DNA of 20,504 nt from Priapulus caudatus (taxonomy: Eukaryota; Priapulida; Priapulimorpha; Priapulimorphida; Priapulidae): assembly GCF_000485595.1 (NCBI RefSeq), contig NW_014579762.1, positions 5,875 through 26,378 on the forward strand, in the 5' to 3' direction. Positions 9,797-17,004 of this stretch are shown here, in pieces; the stretch's first letter is position 1, and the number at the start of each line of letters is the position of its first letter. The notes beneath the pieces were generated by a model, which was given only the letters and a program-made list of their open reading frames with translations, was not told the DNA's origin and did not search any database. The position numbers and the translations under genes are program-made.

Positions 9797-9845
9797 AGCG
9801 CGAGATGCTACATACAACATCCCGCGGTCGCGTGCGCCCAGTCCC

Positions 9846-9915
9846 GCGGAAGTGCGCGGCTTAACCGCTCTCGGCGGTCGGGGAACAACGCCATCTTTTG
9901 CGCAACGCCATCTTG
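9846..9915. promoter_or_regulatory. Promoter-like motif cluster: ETS-type and paired YY1-type
   Basis: GCGGAAGTG (9846-9854) fits an ETS/GABP core. CGCCATCTT (9889-9897) and CGCCATCTTG (9906-9915) are inverted YY1 cores (CAAGATGGCG) 17 bp apart. The surroundings are CpG-rich. This set is typical of TATA-less metazoan promoters, but no downstream gene is visible and the 112-codon open frame across it shows no known motif. Confidence 0.35.
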
Positions 9916-9983
9916 TAACCGGCTCTCTTGGATGTTCTATCACACATCGTATGTGCTGAGTACATTGGCCAGGCCGCAGGAAC

Positions 9984-10238
9984 GCGCGCGGGCTGCGAAA
10001 TTTTTTTTCCCACTTGAGTTCCGGACCCACCATAGATAGTGTTTTGTAATAAATGGTTCTTATATATATGGTTGGATTATAGTTAGTGTTAGGGTTTTGT
10101 TACGTTAGGGTTAGGGTTAGGATAGGGATAGCAGGTATTCATTTTACATTGTTGCTTCGAGGAAGTCGAGTGAATGGAGTGCGCTGATTGGCTGTGGTCC
10201 GGAACTCAAGTGGGAAAAAAAATTTTGCGCGCGGGCTG
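9984..10238. mobile_element. MITE-like element with 31 bp terminal inverted repeats and 12 bp flanking direct repeats
   Basis: Terminal inverted repeats at 9997-10027 and 10196-10226 match at 30 of 31 positions. Each contains TTTTTTTTCCCACTTGAGTT running into CCGGACC. The 12-mer GCGCGCGGGCTG lies directly outside on both sides (9984-9995 and 10227-10238), as a target site duplication would. The ~230 bp element has no open frame for a transposase. Inside it carries GTTAGGGTTAGGGTTAGG (10104-10121) and CTGATTGGCTG (10184-10194), an inverted CCAAT/NF-Y core. A 12 bp duplication is longer than in the common cut-and-paste families, so the superfamily is unassigned. Confidence 0.78.
10104..10121 (+). 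repeat. Interstitial telomere-type repeat (TTAGGG)3
   Basis: GTTAGGGTTAGGGTTAGG lies inside the MITE-like element, with further degenerate copies at ~10086-10095 and ~10121-10128. TTAGGG is the ancestral animal telomere unit. Confidence 0.85.
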
Positions 10239-10549
10239 GCACTGTGTAGACAGACATTCATCAACTTGACCGAATACTGGTGCTAGATGGCAGCACTCTT
10301 GCAGTGACACACCGGCCACACGCCGGTGGGTAATTCCCTGAGAAGATTATATATAAAATATAATAAACAATATATCACAAACATATAAACATATAATAAT
10401 ATATATGACAATAATATATATATATATCATTTAATATTACTATTATAGTATTATTTACGTGCGTGGGTGTCAATGAACAGAAACAATGTAGATCTAGCGT
10501 GTTGATTGGGAGATGTTACCCGTGGGGTCGCTCGTTGTTTATCATCTCC
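10239..10549. other. Spacer: CTCF-like site, small hairpin, AT-rich tract
   Basis: The CTCF-like core at 10279-10294 is listed separately. CACCGGC (10310-10316) pairs with GCCGGTG (10322-10328). 10341-10450 is AT-rich with TATA steps. No gene is seen. Confidence 0.5.
10279..10294 (+). promoter_or_regulatory. CTCF-like motif
   Basis: GGTGCTAGATGGCAGC fits the CTCF core with one or two mismatches at its 5' side. A second, same-strand motif lies at 10550-10565. Function is inferred from the motif only. Confidence 0.35.
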
Positions 10550-10565
10550 TCACTAGATGGCGCGC
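10550..10565 (+). promoter_or_regulatory. CTCF-like motif
   Basis: TCACTAGATGGCGCGC differs from the core CCASYAGRKGGC only at the first base and carries the GGCGC end seen in insect-type CTCF sites. It lies just before the CpG-rich promoter-like segment. Confidence 0.4.
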
Positions 10566-10599
10566 GTAACACCGAACACCCAGGGAGCGAGCGCATCTG

Positions 10600-11188
10600 T
10601 GCGACACCCCCTCCACTCCTTTCCCTTCCTCCTCCACACACCCGCTCACCCCCCTGACGGCACATCGGCGCTCGCAGCCAGATTTAGGTTACACGACAGC
10701 TAGCCGGAGCAGCAGCTTCCACAACGTCCCGACATCGTTCAGTGCTTGTTGCGTGAGAGCTGTAGGGAGACGCTGTGCGGGCTGTTATTGCACGTATAAC
10801 AGTCGCCGTCGCTTCACAAGCACGGGGTTGGCATCGCGCGCAGGTAGTAGGTGGTGGACGCGTGTGTGTCGCGGTGTGTCGCACGCTGGGAAGTGTCGAA
10901 CACTACTGCTGCTGCTGCTGGCGCCTGAAGGATGATGTTGTGCTGCTGCGAGTGAAACTGGGAAAGAGTTGAGAGCGAGTTTTGGTACTATACTGCTAGC
11001 TGCGGCTTCCACAACACTGCTGCGGCGGTCGCTGGAGGAGAGCATCCGAGGAAAGGCACTGATAATAGGAACTGCACATAGCTGGCTGGCGGGTTGGCTG
11101 CTTGAGTGTTTGAGAGTGGTTGACGAGTATCAAGCTTCGACGTTCAGCCGTTACCTGACCGGGGGATCCTGCATCAGCAGACAGTGAG
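10600..11188 (+). other. CpG-rich promoter and possible first (untranslated) exon ending in a splice donor
   Basis: The segment is GC- and CpG-rich and lacks repeats apart from a short (CTG)5 at ~10907-10922. The core promoter pair at 10739-10773 would start a transcript here. The segment ends at ACAGTGAG|GTACGTGCG (GT at 11189), a good donor, after which a long GT repeat begins, as often seen inside introns. Open frames here are short, overlap in several phases and start mostly at non-ATG codons, so a 5' UTR exon is more likely than a coding one. GCTTCCACAAC occurs near 10715 and again near 11003, a minor internal repeat. The downstream gene is outside the visible evidence. Confidence 0.3.
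10739..10773 (+). promoter_or_regulatory. Candidate Inr + DPE core promoter
   Basis: TCAGTG has its A at 10741. AGACG starts at 10768, exactly +28 relative to that A, and fits the DPE consensus RGWYV. The Inr differs from TCAKTY at the last base. No TATA box lies 25-30 bp upstream, consistent with a DPE-type promoter. The spacing is the main support, and a chance match is possible. Confidence 0.3.
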
Positions 11189-11228
11189 GTACGTGCGTGT
11201 GTTCGTGCGTGTGTGTGTGTGTTGTGTG

Positions 11229-11302
<74 letters not shown>

Positions 11303-11450
11303 CGTGCGTTGTGTGTGTGTGTGCGTGTGTGCGTGTGCGTGTGCGTGCGGCGTGCGCGTGCGCGTGCGTGTGCGTGCGTGTGTGTGTGTGTGCGTGTGGC
11401 ATCGTCATCATCATCATCATCATCATTATCATCATCATCATCATCTCATC
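11189..11450. repeat. (GT)n / (GCGT)n followed by (ATC)n
   Basis: GT dinucleotides with GC steps run to ~11399, then CATCAT triplets at 11400-11447. Low-complexity frames in all registers are artefacts. Confidence 0.93.
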
Positions 11451-12134
11451 CCGAACCCTAATCCTAATTCTCCCAATCTTAATCATCTTAATCATCAATA
11501 ATCATCGCCTGTATACTAAAGACATCCTGGTTGTTTTAGACTAATGTGTATTCACCTCACTTTTGTATAACTTGTCATAGTATAATTCTCCTCAAAATAC
11601 ACTCAATTTGACCTCTTCCAGTTAGAATATCAAGTCTCTTATTTGAACATGATTGGTCCAAATTTGTGCGTGCGCTGCGTTCGACATCATCCCAGAATGA
11701 GATTTACCAGAGCTAGCTGCGTAATTCTTGTTTTATTACCCAGTGCCCTAAATACTGCATGTTCTCTCTCTCCCTATCGTCACTATTCTTAGTTTTAGAT
11801 CCTGTTGGTTTCACTGCCTCATGTAAATGACTGTATAACATTACATTATTGGTATCGGTCCAACTAATACCAGAGCTGGCCGGGATAGAAATATAAACAC
11901 AGTGTTAGTAAGGGAATTCGAGTGAAAGTCATTGATTTGTATTTCAGTAGGCATTACCTTCGCGAACGAGGCCCTAGAACTTTAGCAAACGAGATTTATT
12001 TTGTTAGATTAGCGATCGTGTGCTCTATTCGTCTGATCTTAGCCGTTTTATTCACGTATATGCCTCTACTGTGACACCGACCCGTTGCCATAGCCGAGTT
12101 ACATAGAGGTCCGTACACAACAGAACTAGATCAT
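11451..12134. other. Low-repeat spacer without recognised gene
   Basis: Complex AT-leaning sequence. Acceptor-like CTCTTCCAG occurs near 11614-11622, but no convincing open frame follows. Nothing else is supported. Confidence 0.45.
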
Positions 12135-12255
12135 AGAGATGATAATAGAGGAGGATATAGAGGGGATGGAAGTAGATAATAGAGATGATATTAGAGGAGG
12201 ATATAGAGGGGATGGAAGTAGATAATAGAGACGGGGATTCCCTATTATCTACTTC
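12135..12255 (+). repeat. 46 bp tandem duplication plus inverted copy of its end
   Basis: 12135-12180 and 12181-12226 are identical at 45 of 46 positions. The last part of the unit, GAAGTAGATAATAG (12215-12228), is repeated in perfect inverted form at 12242-12255 around a 13 nt spacer. The near-identity suggests a recent event. Confidence 0.9.
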
Positions 12256-12407
12256 TGGTATACAATATAGAGAGCTGTGCTTTTCTTCACTCGCGTGTGG
12301 CAAGATCTAACGACTGTACGCCTTTCCTTCCACGACAACAATATCGTTATATAGACCGTTATATAGACCGCTACGACGCGTTATGTAACCATAGCAACAC
12401 CGTGCAC

Positions 12408-12869
12408 ATGAACTATGGATGTAGCAGTGAATGCAGGGGTCATGTTTCTATAGGCATCCAGTTAAAATTCTGCAGAAATGTTACTCTGACGCCAAGCTGC
12501 ATACCATGGAAGATGATTCTGTCTTCCTGTCTTCAATTGAATATTTCTAGTCGCTGGGCTGTCCACAGTCTACAGGCACAACCGATTTATTTGCCCTTTC
12601 TGTCTCTTTTTGTGAGCAATGCGTCTGCGTTGCCTGTAGTTATGGCCGCTATAGTGGGTCACGCATGCCAAACTTTGTTGATCGGATTGTTGAGGGAAAT
12701 CAAGGAAGCGTTGGGAGGATTCAGGAATGCACATTGCCACATGGTCGGTGGCAAGACGGTGGAAGTTTGTTTATGTTTTACAACAATCATACAAGTTGAT
12801 CCCGAGCCATCCAATATAATGGCAAACCTGAATGTTATGGTGGAGCGAGGCGGGTATCGTTGGAGATAA
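12408..12869 (+). CDS. Longest non-repetitive open frame; unknown protein of 153 aa, or 75 aa from an inner start
   Basis: The frame is open from about 12297, and the first ATG is at 12408 in weak context. A second in-frame ATG at 12642 has G at -3 and G at +4 (GTTATGGCC), the better start, giving a 75 aa product ending at TAA 12867-12869. The longer form has many Cys residues and a hydrophobic stretch around PVVMAAIVGHACQTLLIGLL, which could be a membrane segment. The C-terminal part is polar. I recognise no family. Acceptor-like GCGTTGCCTGTAG lies just before the inner ATG, so this could instead be an exon. A frame this long is only mildly unexpected by chance in 20 kb. An antisense open frame (12659-12952) overlaps it, and one of the two is likely a shadow. 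Confidence 0.27.
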   Translation: MNYGCSSECRGHVSIGIQLKFCRNVTLTPSCIPWKMILSSCLQLNISSRWAVHSLQAQPIYLPFLSLFVSNASALPVVMAAIVGHACQTLLIGLLREIKEALGGFRNAHCHMVGGKTVEVCLCFTTIIQVDPEPSNIMANLNVMVERGGYRWR

Positions 12870-13834
12870 CAGAAAAACATCGTTGAGAGGGTTTCTAAAA
12901 CAGAAAAATAGCCCTTTACTTTGTTGAAATATTTAAACTGCACGGTGTGCACGGCACGTTTGTTTACTTAAAGGGCTGGTTCTTGGGATGAAATGATTCC
13001 GAAGTTACTTTTTGCCATCGCTCTTGAAAGTTAACCCACAGTCTAGCATGGAAAGACGACTCTCGTTTACACCGAAACGGACTAAAACTAGGAAATGAAA
13101 TGAGATAACCAAAAATATAAACCTTTTTATTTGTTCTCCTGTATATTTTCTGCAGCAGTACGCCTATCATCCTTCCCTGTATAAATTCGTTCCGCCAGTA
13201 ACTTGTTTTTCCTGTACGAATGCCAAAGATACCGTACAGTGAGTGCGTCCCAGCTAAAAAGCATCTCGTTTTTGTTATAATTTTGTCTATAGCCATGCGC
13301 GTGCTATATATATACGTATGCTATAAAGCTGTACGGAAAAAGGTACCGGGACCATTATAGACTGTTCCAGTTTATCTGATTGCAGCCGTAACTAACAGCA
13401 GATGACAATCATCTTTGAACATCAGTTTCTTGCATGAATTATAACGCAGCTTCTTGGAGTTCGATGCCGCTTTTACAAAAAAAAACCGCCACATTTCCAA
13501 CACATTAATGGAGTATTTTGAGCGAATGAACGTGAAAAAAAACGAATTTGTCTTAATAATTCCTCCGAAAGCGGCTGCCTAATTCACTCTTTAAGATGTC
13601 GATACGTTGCAGGAGCTAGAGGCGCGGCATGTTTGTAATCCCGAAATGATTTAGATACACTCTCCTGTGGGTGGGGGATAGAATTAAAAAAACAACCCGA
13701 CTCGTGGGAAAAAAAAATCGACAGAGTTAACAGGGCACGGCGAAACCGAACTTGGTCGGTCGGGGATAGAATCCGGATCGAGCTGTCCGAATGTAAGCGA
13801 AACCGGAGCCTGTCGGCCATGTTACTAAGTATGA
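12870..13834. other. Low-repeat spacer without recognised gene
   Basis: Complex sequence with poly-A/poly-T runs. A 110-codon minus-strand frame (12964-13296) and the non-repeat end of another (13584-13830) show no recognised motif. GGGGATAGAAT occurs twice (about 13676 and 13763), hinting at an old repeat. No RNA gene is seen. Confidence 0.45.
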
Positions 13835-14040
13835 TCCTATCCATCTGTCCCTCCATCCATCCATCTGTCCCTCCCTCCATCCATCCATCCATCCATCCAT
13901 CCATCTGTCCCTCTATCCATCCATCCACCCATCCATCCATCTGCCGCTCCATCTATCCGTCTGTCCCTCCATCCATCCATCTGCCTCCACTACCTTTGCT
14001 CGTTTACGATAACACGTTGTCCATCCATCCATCTGTCCAC
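13835..14040. repeat. CCAT/CTGTCCCT microsatellite, first block
   Basis: CCATCCAT units mixed with CTGTCCCTC; 13985-14020 is a short non-repeat break. The Met-Asp-Gly-Trp frame on minus and the Ile-His-Pro-Ser frame on plus are repeat translations. Confidence 0.92.
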
Positions 14041-14086
14041 GCTGTCTTATGGCTAATCGGTTATGGTAACAACTAGTTCTACCGGC

Positions 14087-14137
14087 GTAGCTCCCTCGCT
14101 CCTGCTACAGACTGTACAGCGGGAGCGAAGGAGCTAC
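14087..14137. repeat. Inverted repeat between the two CCAT blocks
   Basis: GTAGCTCCCTCGCTCC (14087-14102) pairs with 14122-14137 with one mismatch across a 19 nt spacer, itself containing CTGTACAG. It may be the end of a small mobile element lying between microsatellites. Confidence 0.7.
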
Positions 14138-14159
14138 AGCGGTACAGCTAGGTAACACC

Positions 14160-14375
14160 TGGTCTATCCCTCCATCTCTCCAATCCATCCGTCCGTCCGT
14201 CCATCCGTCCGTCCATCCCTCCATCCGTCCCTCCATCCGTCCGTCCCTCCATCCATCCATCCATACATCCATCTGTCCCTCCATCCATCCATCCATCCAT
14301 CCATCCATCCATCCATCCATCCATCCATCCATCCATCCATCCATCCATCCATCCATCCATCCATCCATCCATCCA
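14160..14375. repeat. CCAT/CCGT microsatellite, second block
   Basis: CCGTCCGT and CCCTCCAT variants become a pure (CCAT)n run of ~23 units from about 14280 to 14375. The purest part adjoins the ambiguous base at 14376. Confidence 0.93.
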
Positions 14376-14376
14376 N
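14376..14376. other. Single ambiguous base (N) at a repeat junction
   Basis: The only N in the window lies exactly where the pure (CCAT)n array meets purine-rich GA sequence. A one-base N often marks an uncertain consensus or a join. Confidence 0.9.
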
Positions 14377-14965
14377 GTAGAAGAGGAGATGATGTAGAGA
14401 TGAGAACGACAGAGATGAGAGATGACAGAGAGAAGAAAAGAGAGGAGAGGAGAGAGAGAGAGACCCTGAGGAAGGGATGAGAGAAGCGAGAAACGGCACA
14501 GAGGCGAAACTGTCCGGTCCAGAGAACGACAGAGAGAGAGAATAGCTGGAGCGCAATGATTAGAACAAGAGAGAGCGGTGAGAAGAGAGAAGAGAGATGA
14601 GAGAGAGGATGAGACGACGATGATGAGATGGAAGAGGAAAGAGTGTCAGAGTAGCAGAAGAGAGATGGTTCGAGAGAAAGAAGAGATGTTAGAGAAGAGA
14701 GAAAGAAGAGTGATGAGCCGAGAGTGAGTAGAGAGCAGAGAGAGGGCTGCGAGAGAGAGAGTAGAGAGAGGGAGAGGTGATATGAAGAGAACGACAGCGA
14801 GAGAGAGAGGATGTAGGAGAGAGAGAGAGAGCAGAGATGAGAGGAGCGAGCGACGGAAGAGAGGAGAGAGAGATGATGAAGAGAGTAGAGAGAGAAACGC
14901 AGCTATGGATGAGATGAGAGGAAGAGAAGAGAGAGAGAGAGTGGGAGAGATGAGGAGAATATTAT

Positions 14966-15002
<37 letters not shown>
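14377..15002. repeat. Purine-rich GA/GAGA/GAAGA tract
   Basis: About 620 bp in which one strand is nearly all purine, broken by scattered ATG and CGAC steps. It ends in (TA)5 and a pure (GA)n at 14983-15002. The Arg/Glu frame on plus and the Leu/Ser frame on minus are compositional. Triplex (H-DNA) potential is inferred. Confidence 0.85.
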
Positions 15003-15265
15003 CACCACGCACCGGGCTGGAATTCGGCCAGATTACTGCACGCGAGGCGCGTGAGTTAAACAATGCTGCAGCACCGTGCCCGTCAAGTGTCCCCATTATG
15101 TGTCGGCAACATCAGCAGCGGCAGCAAAGTGTCGGCCCACGATGCGTGACGATGGCCGACCGTCCGGAATGCGAGAGAGCCATCGCTCCCTTCGTCTTCC
15201 GTCTATCGCCACTTCGTTTCTCGGCAGCACGCGGTTCGCATTTCGCCGAGTTCTTCGCGCGCCGG
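15003..15265. other. GC-rich spacer leading to the CRE cluster
   Basis: Complex, CpG-containing sequence. The 80-codon frame here starts at GTG and shows no motif. It may be promoter-proximal DNA. Confidence 0.4.
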
Positions 15266-15343
15266 TGACGTCACCGGAGGTGATGATGACGTCATTGTTA
15301 GTGACGTCATGTGCATAGCGCGCCGACGTGTCGGAGTGACGTA
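15266..15343. promoter_or_regulatory. Cluster of CREB/ATF sites
   Basis: Perfect TGACGTCA palindromes lie at 15266-15273, 15287-15294 and 15302-15309, and the half-site TGACGTA at 15337-15343. Three perfect 8-mers within 44 bp are far above the ~0.3 expected in a random 20 kb window. This suggests a cAMP/ATF-responsive enhancer or promoter. The target gene is unknown. Confidence 0.55.
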
Positions 15344-15429
15344 TAGATCGACGGGTACGTGCGTTTAATTTGTGGTGGTTTTTTATTCGTGTGTCGAGTT
15401 CCCAGCGGATTGGTGACGGGTTTCCAGCG

Positions 15430-15895
15430 ACTCGTCACAGTGTCACGGATTCGTCACGGATCATCACGGCATGTTACGGATTTATTTCAGCTTGTCACGG
15501 ATTTCCATCAGCCTGTCACGGATTTGCTCGTAGCTTGTCACGGATTTCGTCGCAGCTTATCACGGATTTCCATCAGCTTGTCACGGATTTGCTCGCAGCT
15601 TGTCATGGATTTCATCGCCGCTTGTCACGGATTTCATCGCCGCTTGTCACGGATTTCGTCGCTGCTTGTCACGGATTTCATCGCCGCTTGCCACGGATTT
15701 CCATCAGCATGTAACAGATTCATATCAGCTTATCACGGATTTCCATCAGCTTGTCACGGATTTCATCGCCGCTTGCCACGGATTTCCATCAGCATGTCAC
15801 AGATTCATATCAGCTTGTCAGGGATTTGCGCACAGCTTATCACGGATTTATCTCACTTTCCCACGCCTTTCCGCGCATTATCACGGACTTTGATT
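15430..15895 (+). repeat. 21-22 bp minisatellite
   Basis: Units such as CTTGTCACGGATTTCATCGC (22 bp with its last CG) and CTTGTCACGGATTTCCATCAG (21 bp) repeat about 20 times, with degenerate copies at both ends. A four-unit block beginning CTTGCCACGGATTTCCATCA recurs at 15687 and 15772, 85 bases apart. The unit length is not a multiple of three and the units lack stops, so two or three frames stay open at once. The 201-codon frame is therefore a by-product, not a repeat protein. Confidence 0.93.
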
Positions 15896-15950
15896 GTTTC
15901 CGATCGGGTCAGCGTGCTTGTATGTGTGCATCTATATATTCGTGCTCTCC

Positions 15951-16450
15951 ACCGTATTAGCTAACAGTAGCTACCCACCTTGGTAGCTACCTCAACCATG
16001 TTAGCTAGCGCTTTACCGTGTTATCTAACAGTAGCTACCCACCTTGGTAGCTACCTCAACCGTGCTAGTTAGCGCTCTACCGTGTTAGCTAACAGTAGCT
16101 ACCCACCTTGGTAGCTACCTCAACCATGTTAGCTAGCGCTTTACCGTGTTAGCTAACAGTAGCTACCCACCTTGGTAGCTACCTCAACCGTGCTAGTTAG
16201 CGCTCTACCGTGTTAGCTAGCACTACCTACCCACCTTGGTAGCTACCCACCCATCTTGGTTGCTACCTCAACCATGCTAGCTAGCAGTAGCTACCCACCT
16301 TGGTAGCTACCCACCTTGGTAGCTACCCACCCACCTTGGTAGCTACCTCAACCATGCTAGCTAGCGCTCTACCGTGTTAGCTAGCAGTAGCTAACCACCT
16401 TGGTAGCTACCTCAACCATGCTAGCTAGCGCTCTACCGTGTTAGCTAGGT
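15951..16450 (+). repeat. 64 bp satellite with alternating unit types
   Basis: CTAACAGTAGCTACC or its variant starts at 15961, 16025, 16089, 16153 and 16217, exactly 64 bases apart. Units 1 and 3 carry CCATGTTAGCTAGCGCTTTA. Units 2 and 4 carry CCGTGCTAGTTAGCGCTCTA. This gives a 128 bp higher-order unit. After 16217 the order is scrambled by partial units. Each unit holds the perfect stem GTAGCTACC/GGTAGCTAC around a 6 nt loop. Confidence 0.95.
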
Positions 16451-16707
16451 ACTCACAGTGCTAGCTTCCTATTCAACGTAGATAGTTGGCGCTTTGCCCT
16501 ATAAGCTAGCCCCGCTCATCGTTGTTGTTGTGCAGTGTGCGGAGCAACACAGACAGACCCGTGTTGTTATTTATATGAATATATATAGTCATAATGATAA
16601 TTACATATAATTTCTATAATATAATATGATATATATATATATAAATTAAAGTGAATATTATATAATTATGATAACTAATTTGATGTCTGCGATATATCTA
16701 TCGACGC
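16451..16707. other. Spacer with AT-rich tract
   Basis: Complex to ~16560, then TATA-rich DNA (16570-16680). No gene is seen. Confidence 0.5.
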
Positions 16708-16721
16708 GCCCACCTGGTGGC
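16708..16721 (-). promoter_or_regulatory. CTCF-like motif
   Basis: The minus strand reads GCCACCAGGTGGGC, a close match to CCASYAGRKGG. It sits at the start of a short CpG-rich segment. Confidence 0.4.
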
Positions 16722-16758
16722 GATCGCGCGCGCTACCGTGAGCGCGAGGGTGATAACC

Positions 16759-16956
16759 ATGGCAGACGGGATGCTTCATACAGGTATGGCTGTCGGGTCC
16801 GCCGCGTCTCCACGGCAGCGGCGGCGTGCGAAATGCGAACGGCTGCATGGAACGGCGCCAGACCTTGCAACGATGAGAGAGGCAATAAATGGAATATTTA
16901 CACGTGGTGCATGTATATGGCTAGAAGCGTGTCGCCATGAGGATGTCCCAACTTGA
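16759..16956 (+). CDS. Possible small open frame, 65 aa, unknown
   Basis: ATG at 16759 lies in near-ideal Kozak context (AACCATGG) within a CpG-rich segment, 40 bp after the CTCF-like motif. The frame runs 65 codons and contains the basic patch PRQRRRAKCER. A different frame (ATG at 16668, 90 codons) overlaps it throughout, so at least one is a shadow. A possible donor, CAG|GTATGG, lies eight codons in, which would make this a short first coding exon instead. No family was recognised. Confidence 0.2.
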   Translation: MADGMLHTGMAVGSAASPRQRRRAKCERLHGTAPDLATMREAINGIFTRGACIWLEACRHEDVPT

Positions 16957-16983
16957 TATCATAATGATTAAATGATTGATAAT

Positions 16984-17004
16984 CCTAACCCTAACCCTAA
17001 CCTA
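16984..17004 (-). repeat. Interstitial telomere-type repeat (CCCTAA)3
   Basis: CCTAACCCTAACCCTAACCT, the reverse orientation of the TTAGGG tract near 10104. Confidence 0.85.

Noticed and set aside
9701-10039. 112-codon plus frame
   Set aside because: It runs through the hairpin, promoter-like motifs and into the MITE end, and a minus frame overlaps it throughout.
13584-13830. Non-repeat end of a minus-strand frame as a transposon protein
   Set aside because: No catalytic motif or family resemblance that I can defend.
14105-14372. Met-Asp-Gly-Trp repeat protein on minus
   Set aside because: A translation of (CCAT)n; open in more than one register.
15359-15964. 201-codon frame as a tandem-repeat protein
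   Set aside because: It starts at GTG, unit lengths are 21 and 22, and other frames are equally open.
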